A stretch of DNA of 64,000 nucleotides from NCBI GenBank assembly GCA_020746105.1, contig CM036622.1:43129477-43193476 (forward strand), in the 5' to 3' direction. A model generated the notes under the pieces. It had not been told where the DNA came from, did not search any database, and saw nothing but the letters and a program-made list of their open reading frames with translations. The DNA is from Trogon surrucura. Lineage: Eukaryota > Chordata > Aves > Trogoniformes > Trogonidae. This document shows, one piece after another, positions 1-11,693 of this stretch; position 1 is the stretch's first letter, and each line of letters starts with the position of its first letter. The position numbers and the translations under genes are program-made.

Positions 1-959
1 TACACACACAGCGCATTTATTTGGAATTGGCAGGGGCACCAGAAACCATATATAGTTCACAGAGCCCTCATTTCTTTGGATCCTGAAGGTGTTTATCAAA
101 AGTGATTTTTAGACAGATTAGAGCCACACACATACATGATACCACTGCTATCACACTCGTTGATGTCTTCAAGCACTTTAATCATAATGTTCATATACCC
201 TATGAATAAGCTTCAGAAATTCCTCAGTGCGGTAAGGTTTATTTTGAGAATGAGGAGACATCCACCTTAGCATTTGCTTTCCAGTTGTTGGTTTTTTTTC
301 CCCTTCAAGTTATCTGAATACAGCTGTTATCTTTTCTTCCGTATTGTGACTATTTGACTTGTGACCTCAGGGATACTTTTCTTGTTGCTTTGAGATCTAG
401 CCATGACTAAACCCAGAAGTTTAGATATATATTCAGACTTTTTTTTGTCTGAAAAATAGACTGAAAATCTTGAGTATCAGTCTCTCTCATGAGATGTTCT
501 GATTTCATGCATTACAGCAGGGCCAGAAATAACATGAGAACAGCTTTTCTCACAGCATTTCGGTAGTTCTTTTCTGGCCATTGCCAAAAGCAGGATGTGA
601 AGACATGCAGGAACATTAAAGCAAACTCTTATTAGAATAGTTCAAGTTCCTTTTGAATTGTGGTAAAAATTTGTGTCAATTTTTATTCTATTCAAACTAC
701 TTCAACCCTTTCAGTACTTCAAAAATCTGTCATTGTTTTTTCTTAATAAATCATTCTGCTAACTTAAATGTGATTTGTGGGTTTTCATTTTTTTAAATTT
801 TTTTTTTTTAAAGACAGGCCAAGAATATGACAAAGTGCTCAGCCTCAAATTGCACATTTGGTTGTATGCATAAATGTTGGCTATTGCGTTGGCTTTGCAA
901 GCATTCTTCATTTGTGTAATATTAAGTACCCAATAACTGTTTGCTGGATTGGGGCAGTA
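1..959. other. Gene-free AT-rich sequence downstream of ODAD2
   Basis: No exon, repeat family or RNA gene was recognised here. It contains only short T-rich runs (near 290, 440 and 790-810) and no conserved-looking open frame. Confidence 0.5.
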
Positions 960-1500
960 GATGCCCTCACATGCCCCGGGGGAGGACTGCAGCTGCCATT
1001 AGTGGGGACATGGCCTAGGGCGTAAGGACAGAATCAGTTTCAGGTTTGCATAATTAAATTGTTCCCTTCAAAGCTGTCAACAAATTCAGATGCGGCTCAC
1101 CTCAACTGTTTCCACAAAGTAGCAAAAGGGTATAAAGTTTCAGGCTTCACTTGCCAGAGTAAATACTGGGCATACGGGCAAGCACAAGGCAGGCTCTCAG
1201 ACTGTGGGCATACCGTCAAGCACAAGGCAGGGTCTCAGACTGCTCCCATGTGCTCCTTCGGTGTGGGACAGGCCCTGGGCAGAGCGCCCTGGTGGGGCTG
1301 TGCCTGCCCCATCCTGGCAGTGCCCGGAACGGTGAAGTGCTCCTGCGTCGTGCTGTACCTAGAGAGCGGCTTGGCCCCTCCTGGAGAGGAGTCTCTACCT
1401 GCGACACAGTCATCAGACAGGGTTACAGACCTCTCTGCGAGACATTCCAGGGGTCTGATCATGGGAGCTTCCCTGGGCACAGCGGAGGTCAGCTAAGCTC
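960..1500. other. GC-richer intergenic patch
   Basis: Base composition rises clearly above the neighbouring AT-rich DNA, with scattered CpG. Overlapping open frames on both strands (for example 1059-1496 plus and 1216-1413 minus) are what GC-rich DNA gives by chance. None resembles a known protein. It could be a small regulatory element or the remains of an old repeat; I cannot tell which. Confidence 0.4.
1168..1243. repeat. Tandem duplication, 38-bp unit, two copies
   Basis: Copy 1 (1168-1205) begins GGGCATACGGGCAAGCACAA and copy 2 (1206-1243) begins GGGCATACCGTCAAGCACAA. They differ at only a few positions over 38 bp, so the duplication is fairly recent. Confidence 0.85.
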
Positions 1501-4500
1501 TATCAGATTTTACCTTCTCCATCAGGCTGAAGTGAGTCATATCCCAGCCCATTTTAATAGACTGGGGCATTCCTTGCTTGCCTGTGCTTCGTCTTCACCA
1601 ATTTAGTAAGGAAATAAACATGGGGACATGGTCAGCAGCTTGCCCATGCAGCATCTGCAGGGGCACCTTGTTGCCACCAGCAGGATTTTCCTGATGAGGA
1701 GCTGGACATCTCAGCCATAAACTAGATTCTCCAACCAGAGGGAAAGTAAACAGAACTTTGGACTGCCCAGGGCAGCAGTGAAAGCCCAGACCTCAAGTGA
1801 CCTGTTCACTAACTGCTAACCTCAGATCGCTACTTATCACCAAGTGGTTGGCTCAGTCATCTTAGGAAAGTTTCACCCCACCAGGTCCTGGGTGGAGTGG
1901 ATCAAGCCACAGTTACAGATGGAGAGAAGATCTCTCCTTTTTTTGCTGAGACTTTGCCCGGTGACAGCTGAGTGTCTTACTACAGATGGGTAAACCAGAC
2001 CGTGAAAACTCCTGCCAGGTAAGCCATGAACTGCCAGGACATTTAGTTCAGGTTTGTGGATCCAGCCCTGGGATTATGAATCCCAGGATCTCAGATGAAG
2101 AGGAGACTTCAGGAGCAGCCAAACCCAAGTAGAGGGTTTTGCCATTCACCTTTCTCCAGACAATAACAGGGCTAAAACCATGTGGCTACAAACTGCTGGA
2201 GTCAAAAATCAACCTTCTTCTCAACATTCATTGCTTCTTCTTCACTGACTTATAATATCTGCATCTGTTGGTTAAGTGCACAAGTGACACAGTTCTGGTT
2301 TTATTGAAGAAGCCCATGAGGAAGACACCCTCAATAGCTGCTGGGCCTTCTGTAGTTCAGAGAACTCAACCAAGGCCTTTTTGATGTCACAGCCACTCTC
2401 CTGTGAAGGGTTGTGATTGAAGTGCCTGGGCCTGTTTGGAGCGCTCTCTTCAAAAAAATGGCACTTCCATTCATGCTTGTGTTTATGTGGGAGACTCTCC
2501 TTGGATTCAGCCATAAGGTCCCAGTTAAGGTAATTCTGTCTGGCAGCAGTATTAGATAGTTTGCAAGGAACACTTACAAACCGGCCAAGGAATATGATTT
2601 CTTACACAAAAGATCCAGCTTTTAAAGGTTCTTACTGATGGAGCTACTTCAAGCAGTCCTCATGCCTGAGTCCTCCCTTGGATGGACTCTGCAGCCCTGG
2701 ACCAGGTGGCTGATAATACAGAAATGCTCAAAATGCCTGGAAAGGACACAGTCGTGTCAACCGTCTCCTATGAAGGTAGAAGTCACAAACACATGGGTTT
2801 GCCAAAAGTCTCTGGCTAGTTCCAAGAAGCCTTCGTTTGTTTGCATTGCTAATCTACCAGAGCCTGAGACTGCTCGGAGAGATATCAAGTCTTTTGTAAG
2901 CTCTCTTTCACCCTGCTTATGTTAGGATCTGCAGGACAGCAGCTGTCTGAGAAGGTTTCGGGAGACTGCAGTTATCAGACTGAGACAGAAGGAAATAGTC
3001 TGAGCTGGAGGCAGGACAGCCTGTGCAGCTACATGCACATTTTCATTCTTCAAGTCGTCTTGCTTCCCCTGTGGCTCAGCTGCTTGTCAGCACTGGCAAA
3101 CTCAAGGTCTTGCTGCAGCAGGGTCTGGACTGGAGGCTGGAGGGATGCCCTCCTGAGATGCACCCCCATGAAATTCAGTGAATACTGTGACACAAGGAGG
3201 GCATTTGACTCACAGATTCCCCACTCCAAGAAAAATTTTTGGAAGGCTTTTTGGAGCTCCATTCTCATAGCAGAACGCCATGTATTTTTAAGTCTTTACA
3301 GAAAGGAGAGCAGTGTGAGGGTAATATAGGGTGTATAGAACACATGTCCATTTCCCAGGTAGAAGCAGCACTGTTTCATGCCCCTCATTGGCTAGGGGGA
3401 TTCTCCAGAAGAGAGGCTGGCTTTGGATCTTGGGAGCCTGGATGGCCATCCCAAAATCTGCATTTATCCAGCTAGGAAATGGAATTGCCTTTCTTTGCTT
3501 CTTAATAACATCCTTCTTTAATAAACTTTTCCTTCCACCTCACTTCCTTCCATGCAGCGATGTGACTGACCAGCACCTCTCCCAGCAGCTGAGGATGCAG
3601 CTGCACTTGTGTGGGCCCTGCAGCGAAGAGCAAGGCGAGGAACTGAGCGCTCCAGGACTTCAGGTACCCACACATCAGCTGCACACATGAGAATTACTGG
3701 AAGTGACTTCTCCATCCTTCTTCTTAAATTTTCCTCGGGCAGGAGCGATATCCTACAATCCATATTTGGATTTCTGTGCTGTTTCTTATCACTTGGAGCT
3801 GCCCAAGGGAACTGTTGCTGGTCACACTGGGATGGGTTTGCAGCACATCTGCAGCTGCCGGGAGCTTTCCAGGGGCAGCCGGCAGCCCCCTTTGGCTCTC
3901 ACTCAGCTCTTCTGCCATCACTTTGTTTGCAGTTATTTAAGATACACTTGCCCAAATCACACTCACTACTGGCCAACGCAAAATGTTATCCGCCCCAGCA
4001 ACATGAGATCTCATCTATTTTTTCCACAAACCCCTTAAGGGTTACCTGCATGAATTCTTTCCACATTCTAACTACTTTGTAAAACTGCTACTAGTTGGTT
4101 ATAGAAGCATAATCTTGTTACTTTGTTGGCCTGGTTAATTTTATAAATCTAAATCTGGTGGACTTCTGACAATTACTAACTTTCTCATTGGATTAAATAC
4201 TTAGTTTTATTGTTTCATTCTGCGGGGTTTTCCAGGGTTTTCTTTGGCTAGGTCAGCTTTTCTACTCTGCCACTTAGATTTGCTATGAAAATACATGCCT
4301 CTCTGCATCCAGTGCACACCCTGCCAGATGCACAGTGGAAGCCTTGAGACCAGGCTGCTTACCAGGCCTCTGCCCACTGTTGCAAATCTCTGGCAAGGCT
4401 GGTGGCACTGGGAAACCCCATGGAGAAGCTCTCTGCTTGCTCTCTGCCTTTTAAGGGATATACACACTTCCTTGAGGTCACAAAGAGATGCTTCACATCC

Positions 4501-7500
4501 CTAAAGCTGCTTCTGGAGTTGAGCATTTTAGCCAGCACTTTCTAAGGCCCCAGCACCACAGTTGTGTTTTGTCCAAGTTGTGATGGTTCTCCATGACAAG
4601 GAATAGCTGTTTCCAGGCCACAAGGGTCCTCTCTCATGTTGACTTTCTCTGATGGAGACTCTCTGAGACTTGCAGAGCATCTGAGGGTGCTGTGGGGCAC
4701 TTGAGCCTGCATTTCCCATCTCCCAGAGCAAGAATGTACACGGTGGAGTACAGAGTAATTTCTTCTTAAAGCTGAAATATAGCTCAGTTCTTTGGGGTTG
4801 TGGGTGGGGACGTGGTAGTCGTGTAGGAGACGAGACACATGATTCAAATTCAGTTCTAGCAAAAGTTAAAGTGGTTTCTATTACACATTCCTACAAAGTT
4901 CAGAACAGATTAAGTGGTAATTAGATATCAGTAATTGCCAGTAGAGCTAAAATCATAACATAGATCTCAGTAACTGTGATTCAGAAGTGTTGACGATAAC
5001 GAGTCCACACTGATACTTGCAGAGTCCTAGAACCGGTAAAAACAAGCATGTCCATGCAATGGAAGGGTCTTAAAGATATGCAAAAATCTGAAAAACAATG
5101 TGGGGAGGACTGAAAAGAATTCTGTTTTGGTTTTATTGCATTTTGTTTAATGCTGAGTTCAAAAAGAATTAGGCCTCAGTTTCACCAGAGAAATCACGCC
5201 TCTCTTTTGTACCTCTTCATGCCACATCAGATCCAGCGCTTGGCAGTCACCAACGTTCCTTAGTTGCTGCACTTAAAAACATTCACCTAGTCATTACATT
5301 CTGGGAAGCATACCAAGGCTGGCCCGCAGATGTCCGCTTTTCCAAATATTTTTCCTTTTACATGATACCCCACCACAGACAGTTGTGGAACGGGTTGGAA
5401 GGATGCATCAGTCTGACCATAACTTCTGCTTCTGGATATATTTTGCCCCTCATCCGCAAGTGCACATGGAGTATTTCTGAGAGTTGCTCCAGCTCCACTT
5501 TGAATATTTTCCTGCCTAATCTCACACAGGGGTAAAGACTAGGTAGTCTTCTTCCCAAATGGTAAAGAAAAAGTCAGCTGTGAGCTGAATGAAGGTCCGC
5601 AGAGTAAAGCTGGCAGCCACAGGGACAAGAATTTTCCATATACTGAGCAAGCACAGCACAAAATGTGACAATCCTAGAGCCTCTGCACTACCACACCCAT
5701 CGTGATTGAGCAGAGTTATCAAGGATGGTGTGACTTTGGTGATCAGACCGAAACGACACTGATTTCTTCTCCCAGAACGTTAGAAGCTGGTATTCCTTTG
5801 GGCTGATTGCCCCCTAGAAAGTAAGCAGAGAAAACCCACAGATTTAATACACGGTATTGCCCTCCAGTGGGTCTCAGCTTTGACCTCATCAACCCCAGTC
5901 CCATAACCAAGGTTTACTAAAATTCTGACCATCTACCATCAGCTTCCTTTTCCTCTTCATTTTTTTTCTAACTTTTTGAGTGTCTGTTTGTCCCAATATG
6001 TGTTCCCCCACCCTTCCGTCATTGGAAGGTTTAGTGCTGAGTGAAAAACCACGAACAGCCTTTGAACATGTTCTGCCAAGTCTCTTTACAGCACAATACT
6101 GGCAGGAGTAAAATACTGGGGCCAGGCAAATATGCAAGCTTCATCATATTAAAGGAAGCAGAGCAGCATGGTTATTGCATCATTCTACAGCTTCCCAGAC
6201 ATTGTTGTTATTTTTTCATTAGAGTAACAGAACTGCACTTGGTGCTTTCTGCTGAAGAGCCAAGGAGGCCCCAAAAGGCTGTCAACTGGAGAAGAGAATG
6301 CGGCAACTGGAAAGACGAGTGGTTTACTTCACTAATTTTATAGCACAGCCTTTACCAGTTTGTGGTAGAGGGAACCAGCAACATGATCTGTGTTCACATG
6401 TTTTTTTTAAAAAAAATACACGTAGCCAAATACTTAAAACTATTTGCTTGTTCAAGACAAGTTATTTGGAAATTTAACTACTACTGAATCAACCAACATT
6501 TTTCAACACTAAATCAGTTTAATTCCATATCATATGTTTTTAATTTTATCAGCATCTGTAACTTTTTAATTGCCATTTTTATCAAAGACTTCTTTTTTTC
6601 AGAAGCAGTACACAAATTCCTAGCTATTTAATTTGGGTATTGGAAGGTACAGTTCAAGGCTCAGCCATTGGAGCAAGATTCTGCTTCCAGAGGCACCCAT
6701 CAGACAACAGCTCCTCTGCCTTGCTCTCCTGCATTCTCCAAGTCCCTTTGAGAAGTGGGGTGTGTCACAGCATGGCTGGACAAAACCTTACTACCAAGCC
6801 TACAATGAACAGTTTTGCCCCCAAAAGCTTCTAGGCAGACACTCACCTAATGAAGAATGGGAGAGGCTTTAAAGGCACTCAGGATCCCGGTGCAAGGGGC
6901 AGTTGACTGAAAACTGCTATTTCGTGGCCCCTTGTTTCACGGTTCAGCATTAGCATAATGTCATTCTTCTGGTCCTTCTCCAGTACATACTCCAAGTGAC
7001 AACAAACAAAGGTTTTGACTGGCCAACTACTATCTTGTCACAATGTCAGGATTCCCAAGTGATGGAAGAAAACACATGAAATTAGTGAAGATGATTTCGT
7101 GCCACTGCAGAAATGCAAAAGTGATAGGATTAGGCCACATCATATTATATGGTAGACAAAGTCAAACTTGCTTATGTAGGTTTAGGAACCTTTCAGAAAG
7201 AAAACAATTCTATTCAAAGTAGAACTGATTACAGATGCAAAAGAAATATCAAGCAGCTGAAGGGTATTGTACTCCATGTAGACTAGGATAAAACACACAA
7301 CTTGCCAGTGACAACAGCTGGAAAAGAGAGGAACTTGCCAACTGAAAGGTGTCTGGCAGATAACACAGAAACAAGTCGAGAGGATGAACAAAAGTCATAG
7401 TGATGCTGTCCATGGAAATCCTTTCCAGCAAGACATGAGCACTACTGAACCGGTAATTAGGCAAGAGGATGAAAAGCACACGTTACAATGTAAAATTGCA

Positions 7501-9090
7501 CTCAAAGAGAAGATTCATAAAAAGGGGTGACTTCTGTCTGGCTTCAGTAACCAGAGCAGCAAGATACTGAGCATTGAGAAAGATTCTCTGCTTAAGCAGG
7601 GAAGGAAACAAAAAATGGTAAAATTAATTAATTCAGAAATGGTGCAACATAACTTCCCACTGCAATGTCTATGGCTGCAAACACACTGGTCCTGGCCCAC
7701 GTCAGGTCACCAAACAGCGGAAGCTTGGGTTGTCTGAACCGAGAAGTGGCCAAGATGCAGCATTGTTTCCTTCTGTTGTTCTGGATCCTGAGCAGTGTGT
7801 GGCAAAGCTTCAGTGGCTAAAGAAGAGACAAACCACAATTTACAGCTGGGGAGCAGTCAGCTTTAGCTCTGGAAATAAGCTGTGTTAACAGCCTGCATGG
7901 AAATTTGAATACCACCGCTGAAGAAACACATTGCATGTTTCCATCACAGTCGTCCTCCTGTCATGTGTAAAACAAAGATTATTTTGGTGGAAATGTGCAA
8001 GGAACAACCATTTAATTTATTACGAGATGAAATTCTTAAACTAACATATTATCTAGTTCAGACCTCTGGGACGATTCACATCTGACCCCCGGCGTCAGCA
8101 GCTCATTCGACTCATTTTAGGAGACGTGGAATGAAAGAGGTGCCACACTTCCACACAAAGAGATCAGTTAGCCTAAAGCAAATTAGTGAGTCAAATCTCA
8201 AGAGAACCTTGTGACTCTCAAGCTCATTTACTCGCCAAAGTAAAGTTTCAGTGACAGAGCAGAATAACAAAGCTTCTAACACATCACAGATCCATTGCAC
8301 CCAGGCTGTGAAGTTTATATTTCCCTAACAACTTGGAGACAATATCGTGTGTCAGAGCACATGCACTTGTCATTAGCATGAACATTAAAGAGGAAATGAA
8401 CATAAATCCCAGATTCAAATGTGTAGTTTGAACATCCTGGGGCAATTAAATTATTGATAATGGTTATCTGTCACCAAGCAATAAATCATAAAGTCATGGA
8501 GTAGTAGAAGAAAAAGTATCTTGTTGCTGACAGATGTGTAGACTGAAAGATGTGGTGGGCCTTTATGGTTCCAGAAATAATTGCATAAAGGTGAAAGATT
8601 TCTTCTCTTGCTTTTTTTCTCATCAACTATAGTATTTCCGTACTCAAACCAACACTTTCTTGACATGTTTCTTACTTGGCCTCTATCTTTTCTGACATTT
8701 TTGAAAATAAGAAATGAAACTGAAAATGAGCAGGACTGGCTTTACGGCTGCCAGTTGGAGCTGGGTGCTCCGTGCAGAGCTGGGCGCTGGCTCCTGAAAT
8801 TGTGAAAAGTGGCAGATACTCCCTGCTGACTGCAACATCATTGTAAATAAACTGGAAAAAAAACCCCAAACTCACCCTATTATGAGACTGTGAAAACACA
8901 GGCATCACATCGAGAAAACAGGGAGGGAGCAGACAACAGCAAATGAACAGGGCAGAGGTCGATCCCCCTTTTTAACTCACTTCATTTTTTCAACGAAAAT
9001 AAGACTCTGTGCTGAATTTGTACACCGAATTGCTCTGTGCTGAATACAATATTGAGCTCCCGTGCTCAGTATGACCATATTTCCTAAGAG
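1501..9090. other. Gene-free intergenic stretch
   Basis: I see no recognisable exon, RNA gene or clear transposon here. The part from about 2640 to 4870 is somewhat GC-richer and has several open frames of 60-157 codons, but these overlap on both strands and none carries a known domain. The longest, 3609-4082 plus (157 codons), has no family resemblance and low-complexity Ser/Leu composition. From 4900 to 9090 the sequence is AT-rich and unremarkable. Confidence 0.5.
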
Positions 9091-9099
9091 GCTACAGGT

Positions 9100-9440
9100 T
9101 TATGTGGATAAGTAGCAGCTGGTGGAAAGAGGAGTGAAGGCATTTCCCTTGCAGGCCCAGGAGCCGGGGCGCAGGAGCTGGCTGGTGCCCGGTGGTACAC
9201 GGTGGGAACGCGGTGGGAACGCGGTGGGAACGCCGGGAGCGGGTTGGTGCCAGGGCTTCAATAGGTTGTCGAGCGCTGCCAGGAGGGGAGTGTGAGCACC
9301 AAGCAGGACCCAGCTTTGTGAGGATCCCTTTTCAGAGGGCTGCAGTGCTGCGAAACTCGACACAGCTCTGTGCAGAAAGTGGAAGCTTTTCAAACGTACA
9401 CGCTGTACTGCACCTCTCACAGAGGCCAGGGCTCACATTC
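9100..9440. other. GC-rich patch with CpGs, possible small CpG-island-like element
   Basis: From about 9150 to 9300 the sequence is rich in G and C with multiple CpG dinucleotides (GGGGCGCAGG, ACGCGGTGGG, GTCGAGCGC), in contrast to the flanks. It includes an 11-bp tandem repeat. No exon was recognised. It may be a regulatory element or the promoter of an unannotated non-coding transcript; the sequence alone does not decide. Confidence 0.35.
9200..9232 (+). repeat. Minisatellite, 11-bp unit CGGTGGGAACG, three exact copies
   Basis: Three perfect copies lie at 9200-9210, 9211-9221 and 9222-9232. They are preceded by a related GGTGGTACA and sit inside the GC-rich patch. Confidence 0.9.
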
Positions 9441-9460
9441 ATTTATTCATTTTCCAACAA

Positions 9461-11220
9461 CTAAATCTCTTTATATTAATTACATGGAATCCACCGGTTT
9501 CGGCCAGAAAAGATTATTATTCTTTCTAATACTGATCTGTGTGGTGATCTGTATCGATTTCAACATTTCTTCTTGTACAGAATTTAAAAACTGCAGGCAT
9601 AGTAAAGGAAAAGAAAACAGCACAAATAAGTCAGCTTAAATCTAGGATTAACTGTCTGGAGGTCTTTAAATAAAGACTTGAGATGAACTACTCTGAGGCA
9701 CAAGGGCTACCAGTGTGAGTGAGAATGGCAAGCTGAGGCCATTTCATTGTCAGGAACATGACATTTATTGCTCTGACACCTGTATCATAAAATTAAGTTT
9801 ACTTTAGATCTCATTCCATTTGAAATCCACACTAAATGGCCACGACTGCCTAGAGAGGTCATGTTAAGGACAACAGTTACTGTCAGAGAGGTTTTTTTTT
9901 TCCCCTCAACACTTAGAAAAATAAGCCACCATTTTACATATTATTCATAAGCAAGATGGTGACAAACTATTTGTATCTACAGCTTCTCTCGCTGTAGAGA
10001 CAAAAATAAAATCAAGCCTCTCCTCTTCCCAATGAATTTGACAATTAGCATTTATTTTAGAAGTATTTTTGGGTACAGCAATGAAGCACATGATACTGCT
10101 ACAGCTGTGACATCAGTATAATAATATGGATATATTTATTCAAAATAACATACCAGGCCTATGGGGCAGAGCTGGAAAATACCTAAAATAACATTTTCTT
10201 GGTCACTGGTTGCTGATGGAACTTGTGACAACTCCACAACTACGTTGGTGTTTGCATTGATCAAAAAATATTACTTGGATCAATATTTTGATCTCCACAC
10301 TGTCAGCACTTGTCCGTAATTGGTTTCCTTTAAAATACTCTACACCTTCCCTAAGGGCCTAATGCAATCCTTCTTTTTCAGAATTACCTCAGTCTTCTAT
10401 AATGAAATTTTAAGTGAGCCTTCATGTCTGCTTCAGAGAAAACACAAATGAAAAGTTGCATTTGCGTTATGTCTTCCTTACAAGCTTCTGTCAGCAGTAA
10501 AACTAGTTGCCTTAAGTAGCCGTGCTAGTTAGAGGAAAAATAATAGAATTACAAACTGTTTCCAAAACAAGAAAATTGTTAATTATTAAGGGAAGTAAAA
10601 AAAATAATTCAGAAGTGAGTACTTGACAAATACAAGTTATTTAAACATTTGGGTTCTCTCAGTTTTGTCAGCAGTCTGTCCTTGTAATCAAGACATTACT
10701 GCTCTCAGTGAAATGCCTTAGTGCTATTTGATGAGCACAGTGCGTACAGTTGTAATCTCTAATATCAGTAAACATTTATGTGCTTTGTTGAAAGCAACTC
10801 TAATTCTGAACATAATTTTATGCAAAAAATAAAGTAACTACAACAATGCAATGTTGTCCTCAGTTTAAAAATGAAAAAAACCACAAGATAATGTGTAAAC
10901 GTAAATGTAATACCCTACTTCTTATTTACAGCTGGTAAATTTTGAGTTAAACACTTGTTAATTAAAACACATTTCACCAGCCACTTATAAAATTAAGCAC
11001 TATTTTGTTTGATGTTGGTAGAAACAGGAAATTTGGAGTGATGTCTACTGCTACAGCTGTTTGCAGTCCTTATATAACACCAGATGTGAGATTGATGTAT
11101 CTGCATTTTGTCCTCTCTGGTGAATTGCAAGTGATCAAACGGGCAAAAACATAACGACAGGATGATTGGACAAGTTTAGCACGAAGGGAGTTGCTCAAGA
11201 CATTCATAAATCACTATACA
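9461..11220. other. Gene-free AT-rich sequence between the GC patch and the ODAD2 3' end
   Basis: No exon or identifiable repeat was found. The sequence is AT-rich with short homopolymer runs. A longer ODAD2 3' UTR could extend into it if the signal at 11244-11249 is bypassed. Confidence 0.45.
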
Positions 11221-11249
11221 AGCACACACACAGTGACAGAAAATTTATT
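11221..11249 (-). terminator. ODAD2: ODAD2 polyadenylation signal with GU-rich downstream element
   Basis: On the minus strand AATAAA lies at 11249-11244, 331 nt after the stop codon. About 11 nt further on there is TGTGTGTGTGCT (11232-11221), a GU-rich element of the kind bound by CstF. The pairing of hexamer and GU-rich tract is the usual layout for vertebrate 3'-end formation. The spacing is at the short end of normal. Confidence 0.65.
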
Positions 11250-11579
11250 GTAATGTCACAGATAAGCAAAACGATTTAGATCTACAATGGATTTCAAATA
11301 CAAGCATATTAATTGTAGAAAATGTCTTTGACAAATCTTAATTGATTTTGAAAGATGTAATACTAAAAGCCACACAAAACTAGGTAAGTGCTCTATAAAA
11401 CCTAGGCGTGACAAACCAATAATATTAAACCAAACAATTTTCCACAGATTTGGTTTTGGTTTTAAAGTATCCTCACATAAATGAGCTCTGCTATGAAATA
11501 CAGATGCTGGAAAGACTAATCATGGTTTTAAATGTAGCCATATTGCAGAACAAATGTGGTAGTAAAAGCTGCTAAGGCA
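11225..11579 (-). other. ODAD2: Inferred ODAD2 3' UTR
   Basis: This is the stretch between the ODAD2 stop codon and the first canonical polyadenylation signal downstream on the minus strand, about 355 nt. It is AT-rich with no long open frame. Its end is inferred from the signal at 11244-11249 and not from transcript data. Longer UTR forms using later signals cannot be excluded. Confidence 0.6.
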
Positions 11580-11693
11580 TCAACCATACTTTGCTTTTTC
11601 TTTTGCTAGAACCAGTCTGCGAATGTTTCCTATGCAACCAGCTGCCGCCTCCTGCAGAGTTTCATCCGTAGAGCCTACTATCGGTGGCAGGAG
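11580..11693 (-). CDS. ODAD2: ODAD2 terminal coding exon, 37 codons plus stop
   Basis: The acceptor is TATTTTTGCTAG before CTCCTGCC. The exon reads [20 protein letters not shown], then [17 protein letters not shown], and ends in TGA at 11582-11580. Human ODAD2 ends with [20 protein letters not shown], then ISNIRRLALATEKARYT, so the length is the same and the [14 protein letters not shown] core is kept. It joins in phase 0 to VMK of the previous exon. It is too short to appear as a stand-alone open frame and was found by searching for the expected C-terminus. Its distance from the previous exon (24.7 kb) is unusual, but the match leaves little doubt. The LPP in place of LLD is a difference from human that I cannot weigh without other birds. 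Confidence 0.94.
   Translation of the reverse strand, partial: LLPPIVGSTDETLQEAAAGCIGNIRRLVLAKEKAKYG

Noticed and set aside
1059-1606. Overlapping 145- and 118-codon open frames
   Set aside because: They cross the 38-bp tandem duplication, overlap minus-strand frames and resemble no protein family.
3609-4082. 157-codon open frame on the plus strand
   Set aside because: It overlaps other frames on both strands in GC-richer DNA, has no recognisable domain and no supporting splice or promoter context.
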